From NCBI GenBank assembly GCA_050084985.1, contig JBITNC010000001.1, forward strand, positions 38,936,001-39,000,000: 64,000 nt of DNA, given 5' to 3'. This DNA is from Nageia nagi (Eukaryota > Pinophyta). Below are positions 23,601 to 33,971 of this stretch, piece by piece. Made by a program: the position numbers and the translations under genes. The first letter of the stretch is position 1; each line of letters starts with the position of its first letter. The notes below the pieces were generated by a model, which was not told the DNA's origin, searched no databases, and was given only the letters and a program-made list of their open reading frames with translations.

Positions 23601-24152
23601 GTAAAATGGATTTTTCAGTACCTTAAAGGTACAATGGAATATGGCCTATGGTATCCCAAAGGAAAAGATTTCACACTCATTACTTTCTTAGATGCAGATT
23701 GGGCAGGATGTGTAGATGACAGGAAAAGCACTAGTGGTAGTGCATTTTACTTGGGTAATAATCTTATCGATTGGCATAGTAAGAAATAAGAATTGGTATC
23801 ATTATCCATCACAGAAGTAGAGTACATAGCAGTGACATCATGTTGTACATAGGTTATGTGGATGAAACAAATGATGAAAGATCTAGGGATTCAGATCACG
23901 GAGCCTATTTCAATTATGTGTGATAACACAAGTGCAATCAATATTTCTAAGAATCTAGTCATGCATTCAAGAACAAAACATATTGCCATTCGATATCATT
24001 TTTTAAAGAAAAAGGTTGCAAAAGGAGAGGTAAAGTTAGAATTTGTTCCCACATTAGAGCAAGTAGCAGATATATTTACTAAACCATTACCCAAAGAAGT
24101 TTTTGAGTACCTACGAAAGAAATTGGGAGTGGTGATATTGCCCAAGCATTGA
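23600..24152 (+). pseudogene. copia RNase H and polyprotein end
   Basis: FLDADWAGCVDDRKSTSG contains the first catalytic Asp. ITEVEYIAVTSC has the Glu, and CDNTSAINISKN has the next Asp. RTKHIAIRYHFLK and VADIFTKPLP are the usual ending of copia RNase H. Stops occur at about 23787 and 23850 and the product ends with TGA at 24150-24152. Between here and the 3' LTR are three purine-rich blocks. Confidence 0.92.
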
Positions 24153-24355
24153 CTAGCTTTTGGGCACACAATCTTAGGGGGAGTAATTTTGTATTTATTT
24201 ATCTTTTTACTCATGTATAATTATGTTTTTTGTATACTAATTTACACCTAAGTATTGTGTATATGGACTCAGGGGGAGTCCACGACACCCCTTTGTATTT
24301 ATTGTCAAAGGGGGAGAAGAGTAACAAGTTTTTGCATATGTGTTGCCAATAATTC

Positions 24356-24368
24356 CAAAGGGGGAGAT
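24356..24368 (+). other. Polypurine tract of the copia element
   Basis: AAAGGGGGAGAT lies immediately before the 3' LTR. Two similar upstream blocks (AGGGGGAGTAA near 24176 and AAAGGGGGAGAAGAG near 24307) may be additional or ancestral purine tracts. Confidence 0.88.
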
Positions 24369-25939
24369 TGTTGAGTATGGTGTAGTAGTGTTTTCATTGT
24401 TGTCAACACAATGAGATTAGTGTGCATAAGGTTCATATGGTTGCATGTGTCAAAGAAATAACATCGATAAGATCTATAAAGTTGTCAGATGCAAAAATGA
24501 TAAAGGGACCAAAAGTTGTCAAGTAGGGCCAAATTACAAATGGAAGGTGATAGATAGCAAGAGATGGTTTGGATTAGTTATTGGGTTGATAACAAACTTG
24601 TGTGAAGCATTGGAATGGTCAAATTTCATGTTGGTTCAATTTTGGGCACTCTTGTGGATTATGGTGCAGTTAGAAATTTGTGTAAAATTGGCTTCGTACA
24701 ATTTGAATTGCAAGAAAATGGTGAGAATTAGAGGTTGAAATTTAAATCATATATAGTACTACATACCAAGAAGGTGTGGTCCAAATTTCATGTTAAACCA
24801 TGCACTCAGTAAGAAGTTATAGCTCATCAAAAAAGTCGTTAGAGCTTTTTTTCTTAATTTTCCAGTTTTGGCCGACAATGGTTTTAAGTGACAAGCAAAA
24901 AGGAATAGTGTGTATAGTTTGAAAAAATGCTCTTTATTTTTATTTTATATCTTAGTTATCACACTTCTATTTAAAGCTCAAGAGTTCTTTTATCATGTGA
25001 CACTTTTAAAAAAAAAAAAAAACCAAGAGAGGAGAAGATAAAAAGATAGATTCGAGCTTTGAAAGATTTTTTGGCATCTATGTGAAATTTATCATACCAT
25101 TTTGTGCCATATGGACATGGTACATGCATTCTGAGTGCATTCGAGGTATTATCTTCAACTAGTTCAAATAAATTTGGATTTTTCTAGGTTTATGTTTTGG
25201 CAGTGTAGTTTGTTATTGAGAGGTGTGTGAAGCATGTATGAGTAACGGATATCTCAAAAATGAATGTTTTCTTGATAATTATATAAGTGTTTAAAGTTAT
25301 AGATGTTTGTGAGAAATTATATCAGTTTTGATTTTAGAATATGAGGAGTTTTCTTGGTGAAAATTAATGGTAGCCCTTTCAGTGATATGAGTAATAGTTT
25401 CTTGATCTGATTTTGAGCATTTTTCAGTAGATAGGAATCCAAAGCAAATGTGTATGAATTAAAAGGAGTTTTAGATTATAGATGAATTAAGAGCTATTGC
25501 ATGAGCATAAAGAAAATAAAATATGATTCAGATTGTATTTTGTGAAAAAAGTTTTGAGCTAGACCATTCTGGGTCTTGGGTAACTGGTTATCAATCTTTC
25601 ATTCCATCTTATTAAATCTATCAAGTGGGTGCTTGGCAAGTGGAGTTGGTGCTCCTTGTAGTGGGTGCTACAAAGCTTAGGGGTTGGTGCTCCTTTCAGT
25701 TGGTGCTGACAAATTATATGTAAAGTTGGTGCTTTACAATGGCTGGATTTGGATTGAAGTCCAAGCAGTCTTTTTCGAGGATGTAGCCACATTGCTGAAC
25801 CTCATTATATCTTGTGTTGTGTGTTTGCTATCTTGGGGTTGCTTGCTCTATTTGGTTTTATTTCTCTACTACACTATTTAAAGTTTTAAAATTGAAACAT
25901 TGATTCACCCCCCCTCTCAGTGTCATGCATAGTTCAATA
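24369..25939 (+). repeat. 3' LTR of the copia element
   Basis: About 1571 bp, colinear with the 5' LTR. Differences are mostly transitions, plus the missing 20-bp duplication and a few small indels. Its frames at 24445-24738 and 25684-25881 correspond to those in the 5' LTR. Confidence 0.93.
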
Positions 25940-25944
25940 GCATA
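25940..25944. repeat. Target-site duplication GCATA (right)
   Basis: Directly follows the end of the 3' LTR and is identical to 17410-17414. Confidence 0.92.
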
Positions 25945-27549
25945 TGTTGTGATGCTATGTTTTGTTAAGTTGTTGTACCAATCCATTGCTTGCCCAACAA
26001 GTGTCATAGGAAAGATATACAACATCAAAGCATCATTATTGAAAATTACATAAATTGAATATTTAGAATGCCTTATATGTTCTTTAGGGTTCTCTTTTCC
26101 TTTGAAAGATTCAATTTTCAAAATCTCAAATTTAAAAGGGATATCAGTCTTAGGAACACTAAGGTGTATAGGCTCATTATAAATAGTCTTGTAAGATATT
26201 TATGCTTATTTTGTTGGTGTAACATTTTCTCAATATATATTAACCTTTGATCAAAATAATTAGTTAGTTGTGTGGGGGAAATAGGATTTTTATTATCATT
26301 ATTACCTTCTCTTTGTCTGCTTATTGAAAATGATTAATAACTTCTTTTAGATGGTGTTTGATTACCATAATAATTTTCATTATGTGGTGAGTAGGTGGGG
26401 GTGGTTGATGTGGAGGCAACTATCATTGCCCCTATTGATATAAAGGTGTAAGAGTATGATTTTTTTGAACTTCATGTCTATACTAAGGCAAAGGGGGCCT
26501 TGGAGGTTGTTGTTGTTCATATAAAACCTCCCTTTTTCTAGGTAAATGATGGTTTTGATTTTCATGATTTTTATGACCTTAGGGAGATAAGGATCTTGCT
26601 CTAGGTGGCAACTTCCTATTATCTACTATTTTTTGATTAGGCCTATTTTGCATCTAAGTTTGAATATATTATTTGTGAGGTTTTCTTAGAGTTATTTTTT
26701 GTTGGTATGCATGAAAAATAGGTTATGTTTGCAAACATGGATCTTGTCCTAATCTTCTAGGTTGGTTCAATTTTTATAGATTTAGACTATATAAAATGAG
26801 TTTTTGGTCATTCTATAGTTGTTCCTAATTTTGATTTGATCCTAACACATGCAATGGTATTTCTCCTACCTTATATCTTAAAGGATCAAGATTTCTCCTA
26901 CATTTTTCTAAGGATCCTATGGCTAGTTATTGGGGTAGTATAAGTGATACTAGGATCCACATAACTCATGTTAGAAGAAACATAAGTAGTCTTATGGGTA
27001 GGTATATTTAGTTTTTAAAATATAATAAGCATAATTATACACCCTAGCATGGCTTTTTGGTTTAGGTGCAAGAGTATCCATATATATCAAAACTCTACCA
27101 TCGAACTCATTCATCCTTCTAGATACGGTGGAAGGAGTATAGTCATATCAGCTTATATAGGATTGGACAAGACATCCATATAATAGATAGCATGTAACAT
27201 GATCATATTTCAATTTAAAAGGACCCTTTTATAAGATATCATAAGCTAAATGCATTCATGATGGAGTAATATTCCTTGAGATGACTTCTTCCTCATTACT
27301 TATTGATGTCTTTTTTGCTAGATAAGTTAACTCTAGGGGAAGACTATGAGCATGAGAAGAATGAGGAATCCTTAATTGAGTTAAACATTGTATTAATTTG
27401 TTTAAGGTATCTTCTATTTCTCAAGGAGTTCCTCTCCTCAATATTTCTCTACTAGATATGTGAGACCTATGACTAGGTTGTTCCTCTTGATAAATTTGGT
27501 CATATGATTCTTGTTGTTGATGAGCCATTTGAAAATGAGTATTAACCAT
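25945..27549 (-). pseudogene. gag N-terminal part (upstream of the copia insertion)
   Basis: The likely start is the ATG whose complement lies at 27547-27549, followed by VNTHFQMAHQQQESYDQIY. The reading runs through a long, low-conservation N-terminal region with many stops to the gag core at 26121-25945: FKGKENPKEHIRHSK, then LMLYIFPMTLVGQAMDWY, then NNLTKHSITTYA, which breaks exactly at the copia target site. The motif FxG..DPxxHI...FPxTLxGxAxxWYxxL is the standard retrotrans-gag signature. The remainder continues at 17414. Confidence 0.8.
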
Positions 27550-28382
27550 TCTCTTTTATTTTCCTTTAGAACCTTACACTCTTCAATTTTTTTTTAGTTT
27601 TTATTTTTTTATTAGGTAAGGAAAAGACAACATACATCATTTATAGTAATTATATTTTATTTTGGTTTTTATATTATCAAGAAAAAGCAAGTATATGCAC
27701 AAATAACCTACTTATAACTCACCTTTGTGATGTGATTATCTTATCTAATTTTGTTTAATAAATTGAATTATTTTTTATTTAATAAATGATGTGAATGATT
27801 CATTTAATTTTTTGTTAATTTTCTTAGATTGGTTTTTTCTAGTCAAGTGTTTAAATAAAGGTAGGTTGGAATCCTATAGGTAATCTATGGCAAAGTATCA
27901 ACTTGGTATCCAAAATGGTCCCCTTAGTGCAATGGGGCTTAGGAAATGTCATTAAAGACTATATTGATAGTGGAATCTAAGCATAGACTCCTTATTTATA
28001 GTCTTTTGATAGAAAGTGATGAATTTTACCCTAGAACCTAGTATTCATCTCCAGGTGTGGCTCTACAGCTTATAGTGTGGTTGGTGGGTACACAAGAAAT
28101 ATAGAATCAATGGTTGGTCATCACTTCCAACTCATGGATGTTTATTTTTTTTAAATTTCTTATGCATATATATTAAAAATAAAAAAACTCATGATAACTG
28201 CAACCCATCCCAACATACATGTCCTTTGATTATATTTTATTTAGTGTGAAACAAATAATATTTTAATTTGTGAGATCTTTATCTAACCCACAAGGTTTAT
28301 TTACCATTTAATGCAATTATTTAACCAAGATTTGATGAAATTTATTTATTCCTTCTAAGTACAAAAGTGAATTAGTGAAATT

Positions 28383-28660
28383 ATTTAACCCCTTTTTGAT
28401 TCACAATCCTTTAACCTCCTTTTGAAGTGGTAAGGCAGACAATAATAGTTTTAATGTGAGATAAATTTCTTTAAAAGAGGTTCTTTAACTCTCCTTTGAG
28501 TCATGATCCTTTGACCTTATTATGAAGTGGTAAGGAAGATAGAAAGGTTTTTAATGTGTAATAGATTTCCTTAAATTAGGTTCTTTAACCCCCATTTGAA
28601 TTGCTATTCTTCAACCTTCTTTAGAAGTAATGAGGTGGACCATCGAAGAACATTAATGTG
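28383..28660. repeat. ~100-bp tandem repeat, about 2.8 copies, in the leader
   Basis: Three successive copies begin TTTAACCCCTTTTTGATTCA, TTTAACTCTCCTTTGAGTCA and TTTAACCCCCATTTGAATTG, each followed by AxxCCTTxxxxGAAGT(G/A)xTxAGG and TTTAATGTG. The period is about 100 bp with roughly 70-75% identity by eye. Confidence 0.8.
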
Positions 28661-29204
28661 AAAGGAAAAGCACCCACCCAGCAAATTAACTAAATGTGTT
28701 TTGAGTTTACCTTTACCTTGATAAATTGATTTTATGTTTATTACATTATTTAAGTGAAAATTCATTCCTCATTTTGAGTGCAAAAGTGACTTAGTGAAGA
28801 CTCTTTACCAATTTTAGTGATAAAAAGTGAAAAGAGGAAAAAAGAGTTCATTTACTCCTTTCCCATTATACCCATTTTGATCGCCTAAGGTTGCCTTTCA
28901 TTGTAAATGGAGAGCATATGTGGGTATAAAAGAAAGTATTAAGTGATTTTGTTTATCATTTCCAAATCCCTCAATGATAAACAATTCATATAATTTATTC
29001 AAATAAAGCAAATGAACAATACATATTCCTTAATCATACATCTACCCTTCCTATATGTAATCTAGGCAAAAGAAATCACAAATAAGAGGTTATTTTTAAT
29101 TTTTCATTTTTTAATGCATATTTTATACTTTTAGGATTCACAGAAGTTGAAACTTATACCTTCTTTTTCTAGTTGATGATGTTTTCAAATTTTCACATAG
29201 ATTC

Positions 29205-29335
29205 ATTAGCAATCTAGTAGAAATTGATAGCATTTCAAATAAATTGCTAGCATTTCAATACATGTCCATGGCATTTCAATAAAAGTCACTACCATTTTAG
29301 TAAATGTTGTTGGCATTTCAACACAAATTGTTTGG
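29205..29335. repeat. Short degenerate tandem repeat (GGCATTTCAATA-like)
   Basis: Five imperfect units of 20-29 bp contain (T/G)(A/G)GCATTTCAA or a variant (CTACCATTTTAGTAAA). They lie just inside the right LTR. Confidence 0.65.
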
Positions 29336-29523
29336 CACCTAATGAAGATCATCAGCAATCACATAAATAGAAAATAAATAATAATAAATAGCAAATAGTA
29401 CAAGTTTTAGTAATAATTCCACAAACACAAAAGATAAAAAATGAAATAAAATAGTAAGAAATACCCCTTGTGCCTCATTTTTTGAGTAGCCTATATATTC
29501 AAGTCCTCCTTCTATAATCAAAA

Positions 29524-30354
29524 TGTTTACTCAAAAATCAACCCTATAAGAATACAAAAATAAAAGCTTTCATAACAACAAAAACTCTTTATCTATATCT
29601 AAATAAACCTTAGTTTTAATTACAAATTGCCTTGCAGTGGAGGGCTTCAGTACAATGCATAGTATAGGCCTCTTTGAGGCCCTTCTTTGTTGATGTCTTC
29701 AAGATCCAAATGTCATTTTATTGAACCTACAATAAAAAGTTTTCTAATTGCTTCTTCCTTGCTATTCCTTGGCTTCTCTTTGCCTTAGTCCATTGCTAGA
29801 CTTGGAATCCTGCACATGCACAAACCAAAAACCCATCAAACATACATGTTCATGCTATAAGATTATAATAAATAAACATGGCATAAACATCCATATAACC
29901 AAAAATATTAAACTAAAATATACTTAGTGATCTGGTTCTAATTCAATAGAGTAAGTTTGCCTTTTTTCTCTCTCTTTTCTCCTTGTAAGGAGTCTTACTT
30001 ACAGATTTTCTAAGGTAGCATTGGTTGCTATTTTGGAATGCAATGTTGGATGAAAAAATATTTTCCAACCTTGTCATGGAATAAATCTACATAAGGAATG
30101 TATAGGATCAAGTATGACTCATCCTTGATCCATTGTTTTATTTCCTTAGGTACCTAATTTTTCTATTTTTTTCTTTGTATTTTCTATTTATAGGATCGCT
30201 AGCGATTACCCATCGGAACTAGTGATCGAATATGATCATTGATGATTGTAATGAATTGCCAGAGATTGATAGACTTTGGTAAACTTTAATGTTTGCCTAA
30301 AATTTTATCCCCCTCTTTCATTTATTAAAAAGGGGTCATTTTTAGGTGTCTACA
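29524..30354 (-). repeat. 5' LTR (right) of the Tat/Ogre-like element
   Basis: About 831 bp. The minus strand begins TGTAGACACCTAAAAATG, an opening common in plant gypsy LTRs, and ends GATTTTTGAGTAAACA. It matches the left LTR across 29524-29845. A perfect 12-bp palindrome, ATCGCTAGCGAT, lies at 30195-30206. The PBS expected just inside at 29523 is not recognisable to me. Confidence 0.65.
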
Positions 30355-30359
30355 TATTT
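30355..30359. repeat. Right target-site duplication TATTT
   Basis: Partner of the copy at 5941-5945, immediately after the LTR end TCTACA. Confidence 0.6.
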
Positions 30360-30488
30360 GAATACATATATATCACCATATGAGATATCCTCTCCTTCTC
30401 CCTCTCCTTATCATGTTAATGATTCAGTTATAACTAATGCATGATGCTTACCTAGAAATTTTGAAAGGTCTATGTTCAAAGGTGTGTT

Positions 30489-31990
30489 AATCTCTTTAGT
30501 ATTGTTATAAGTAATCATGCTATGAATATTTTTAATAAAGGTCTCAACTTTGCTATCACTCCCAAGCAAATTCCTTAAGAGAAATTCATTTGTGGTATTA
30601 AGTTAACTATAAAAGACCTTCCTAATAATGTGGCTAAAAATATTCTCCAAGATCGTGTTAGAGTATTAAAGAAGGAAAAACCACCATGGAAACATATTTT
30701 CAAATATGAAGAGGTTTTTTAATATAATTGAAAAATAAAAATATATTTTCATAAGTGGATAAAGAAAATGCAACTGTAGTTCTTGATGTTAATGACTACC
30801 ATGTAAAAATCTTAGATCATCTTATTTCATTAGGTATCTATAATAAATTAAATACTAACCCCTTGAATAAAATTTTTAATAAAGTAAAGAAAGTTATCTT
30901 AGTCTCTTCTTTAGATGAGAAAACCAAGAAAAGATTAATTCCTAAAAGATCAATTATACCAAGGATATATGGGGCCCATTATTCTAATTAGGCCCATTGT
31001 GGATACCATTAACTTCCTAACTTATGATTTTGCTAAATATTTAACTGAGGAAAAAATAAAACACCTATTAGGTAATACATCTTCATACATTAATAAATTT
31101 GAACATTTTATAAGCAAGTTAAAGAATTTTAAAGTTAAGGATGGTGATATTTTAGTTAGTTTTGATGTTGTTTCCTTATACACAAAAATCCCTATAGATA
31201 AAGCACTAAAGGTTATATCTAACTTAGTAGACCATGATACATTAGGTTTAATTAAAATATGCCTTGAAATTACATTTTTTAGTTACAAAGGATATTTATA
31301 TTAACAAGTGCATGGGGTAGCAATGGGATCTCCATTATCTCCTATTGTTTCCAACTTATATATGGAGTGGTTTGAAACAAAGGCTCTTAATTAATTTCCT
31401 TTAAAACCAGAATGGTGGGATAGATATGTAGATGAAACAAACATGAATTATCCACATGGAAAATATTAACTTGAATTTTTTTATAAACACCTTAATTCAA
31501 CTAATTATAGAATTCATTTATAACAAAAATTAAACATGATATTAAGATTCCTTTCCTTGATATACTAGTTCAATGAAAGGATAGTGGGCATATGGGCATG
31601 AGATATATAGAAAAAACATACATAAGTAAATATATATATATATTTCTCATCTCATCATCATTATGCTCAAAATATAGGGTTATCAATACTCTTATAACTA
31701 GATCCCTTAGAATTCCAAATAATGACCATATACATAAGGAGAAAATGCATTTAACTAAAGCACTAATGCGTAATGGTTATTTTAGTAAAGTGATTAGACA
31801 TGCATGAAATAATATATAAAAAAGTAAAACTATTAATATATAATACCATAATAATACTAATTCATACATAGGAGTAGCCTAGCTTTCCTATATAAAGGGT
31901 TTAAGTGATAATTTAGCTAAAATATTAATGAAAGAACATATTAAGATATTTTTTCTTCCTCTTAATAAATTAGAAACATGTTCATATGTG
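30489..31990 (+). pseudogene. Penelope-like element (PLE) reverse transcriptase remnant
   Basis: The plus strand gives motifs of PLE RT in order: GLNFAITPKQIP, a conserved N-terminal block, near 30530; KENATVVLDVNDY at 30755; PRIYG followed by LIRPIVDTINFLTYDFAKYL at 30955-31045; DGDILVSFDVVSLYTKIP at 31141; QVHGVAMGSPLSPIVSNLYM near 31304; and a catalytic box reading YVDET instead of YVDDT. Downstream come RVINTLITRSLRIPN and LTKALMRNGYFSKVI near 31676-31800, and SYIKGLSDNLAKIL near 31885-31925, the usual C-terminal RT extension. Stops and frameshifts are frequent. A GIY-YIG endonuclease domain cannot be recognised before the next LTR at 32019. Telomerase-like and LINE RTs lack this motif set. 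Confidence 0.88.
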
Positions 31991-32018
31991 TTAAGGACAA
32001 CTTAGAACCCTTACAACA

Positions 32019-32706
32019 TGTTATAATCAAAATAATAATAATTAGGGTTATTTACGACATTTAATTTAATCAATTTATTATGAAATATCACTAAATTGAA
32101 GTAACAAACATGATGATAATGACCTAATTGACCTTGACATATAAAACTAGATTTATGAAAGATATAAAATTATACTTTACCTCTCATGATGAATTAAGGT
32201 TATATTTAGATGAAAGGAGATGACTAATGATATCTCCCAAAATATGGAGCCATCAAATCATCTTCGACCTAATGATGGTGTTAGGATCTTAGTGACTATG
32301 CCTAATTACCATTCTAGATTGCCTTCCCCTTTCACTCAATGTAATTATCATTCTTTTAAAACTTAGAATATCATGCACAATTGGATTGAAAAAATTGTAG
32401 GAATGCAAACCTCATTGTATAATAAAATCCAAATATGATAGGTGATGTTTAGAAACATCAATCAACAATGACACAAGTAATTGCCACCTATCAAAGATTC
32501 AGGATCATATCATAATTGCTTATGTGCATAACCCCTCCACTTTTATAGTTAATAGGTCTAATGCTAAGGCTCCTTATTAGGCTTATTATGATGTCATGCT
32601 AACCTATTATCATAAAATATAAAGGTATATGAGAGTTCATAATGATAAGATCATTTATCTAAAAGGGTATTTTAATTAAATTAAAATTCCTTTTTAGGTG
32701 TTAACA
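32019..32706 (-). repeat. 3' LTR (left) of the gag-only element
   Basis: Plus strand TGTTATAATCAAAATAATAA at the start and AGGTGTTAACA at the end. It aligns along its full length with 40359-41073, for example at ACTAGATTTATGAAAGATAT and ATTGCCTTCCCCTTTCAC. Confidence 0.75.
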
Positions 32707-32722
32707 AATGCCCCACTTTGAA
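32707..32722 (-). other. Candidate polypurine tract of the gag-only element
   Basis: The minus strand reads CAAAGTGGGGCATT immediately before the LTR start TGTTAACACC. This resembles the GTGGGG-containing purine tract common before 3' LTRs of plant gypsy elements and sets the element's orientation. Confidence 0.55.
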
Positions 32723-33088
32723 TATGATTTGATGCTTTTGGGATAAAATATAATCAAAAAATGAATTCAAATTATAACAAGATAAGTAAGAAAGTACTCC
32801 TTGAAATGTTGTTTGATGTGATAGCTTTGGATGCCCTGGTATTTTGCCTATATTATACCCCCTTTTAGCTTGGTTGCAACATGATGGACCTCCCATTATA
32901 GGAGTAATCCAAGGAAAAGATAAAGGATATTGAAAAGAGCTTAAGAAAAAACATGTTTTTTGTACAAGATATCTCAAATATAGACATTAAACATCATAAT
33001 ATGAAAAGTAAATAAATAATAAGATACCAAACCTATCTTTGGTGACTTACCCACCAAGAGCATGTAGAATTATCAATTTATGTGATCA

Positions 33089-33340
33089 ACTTAGATTCCC
33101 TAGCTACCATGTTGCCACAAATTTTTGATAAGGATGGACCTTGCTTATAAAGGCATTAAATGATAATAGTAATTGACTTGGTTTCCTAAACTACCATGCT
33201 TCCATGGATTTATAATAAGAATGACCCTTCTTTATAAAGGCATCAAATCATAAAAGAGATCCCCCCTTACAAAGGAAGTCAATAATAAGAATGCCCCTCC
33301 CTTACAAAGGAGGACAATGATAATAATAATATGGTATGAA
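33089..33340. repeat. ~87-bp tandem repeat, about 2.5 copies
   Basis: ACTTAGATTCCCTAGCTACC (33089) and ACTTGGTTTCCTAAACTACC (33176) start two copies that each run through a TTATAAAGGCAT block. A third, partial copy (AATAAGAATGCCCCTCC...TTACAAAGGA) follows. It is in the untranslated 3' part of the gag-only element. Confidence 0.7.
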
Positions 33341-33971
33341 AAATATTTTTAACATTTGATATGGTATGATACGCATCATTTAATAAATAAGACCACTCAC
33401 TTAGAATCAAAATATGTCAAGATATGAAAAGAAATATATGATAAGCAATATATTATAAATAAATTTTGTGCAAAATATTTTTAATATTTTTTATGCAAAG
33501 CATGAAAAAATATGATATGATAAACATAATAGGAAAATCATGATATGAGCAAATATTTTATGAAAAATGTGATGAATTTAGAACTTAATCCATCGCATGA
33601 TTATCAACTTTTAAGAAATCAAGGAAATAATAACTAAGAAATAACTATTTAAGAAAATTGATGAATCATTGATCTTTTACATTGCTTACCATTACAAAGG
33701 AGCACATTTTATGAAAAATGATTGATTTTTACCTAAATAGGACAAGGATGTTGCTTAGAGCCTAGTGGCATCACTAAGATTTTCCACTAGTTTTTTTGCA
33801 ATTTTAGCTAAAATGAACAAAAAAGATATTCATAATATAAAAAAGATTAAACAACACATTTATTTTTATCAATAATTTCATAATTAACCAAAGAATAAGG
33901 AACAACCAAATATTACCTATAGTTAGTAGTTGAAATACATCATAATTTTACAAAATAGTATAATTTTACCT

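Larger units (their letters stand above)
17415..25939 (+). mobile_element. Complete Ty1/copia LTR retrotransposon, nested in gypsy gag
   Basis: Two long LTRs (17415-19018 and 24369-25939) flank PBS, gag, protease, integrase, RT, RNase H and PPT in copia order. The LTRs begin TGTTGAGTATGG; the 5' copy ends TTCAACA, while the 3' copy ends TTCAATA through one change. Five bases, GCATA, are repeated exactly on both sides (17410-17414 and 25940-25944). The target is the gag gene of the surrounding gypsy element, whose reading resumes on the other side. LTRs look about 90% alike by eye. Several stops and at least one frameshift interrupt the polyprotein, so the element is no longer autonomous. Confidence 0.95.
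27550..29523 (-). other. 5' leader of the Tat/Ogre-like element with tandem repeats
   Basis: This lies between the LTR edge and the gag start. No coding motif is seen; a 60-codon frame at 29339-29521 has no recognisable similarity. It contains the two tandem repeats listed separately. Long leaders are usual for Ogre-type elements. Confidence 0.5.
5946..30354 (-). mobile_element. Large Tat/Ogre-like Ty3/gypsy element carrying a nested copia insertion
   Basis: The minus strand reads LTR (30354-29524), leader, gag (from 27549), protease, RT, RNase H and integrase (ending 11443), an extra ORF remnant, an antisense plant-mobile-domain-like fragment, and a second LTR beginning at 5946. The plus-strand outer ends are TG at 5946 and CA at 30354, and both are flanked by the same five bases TATTT (5941-5945 and 30355-30359). 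The span is 24.4 kb; without the copia insertion and its duplicated target it is about 15.9 kb, a size known for Tat/Ogre elements. The two LTRs match well for only about 320 bp, so the far part of the left LTR has been replaced or rearranged. All coding parts carry stops. Confidence 0.7.
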
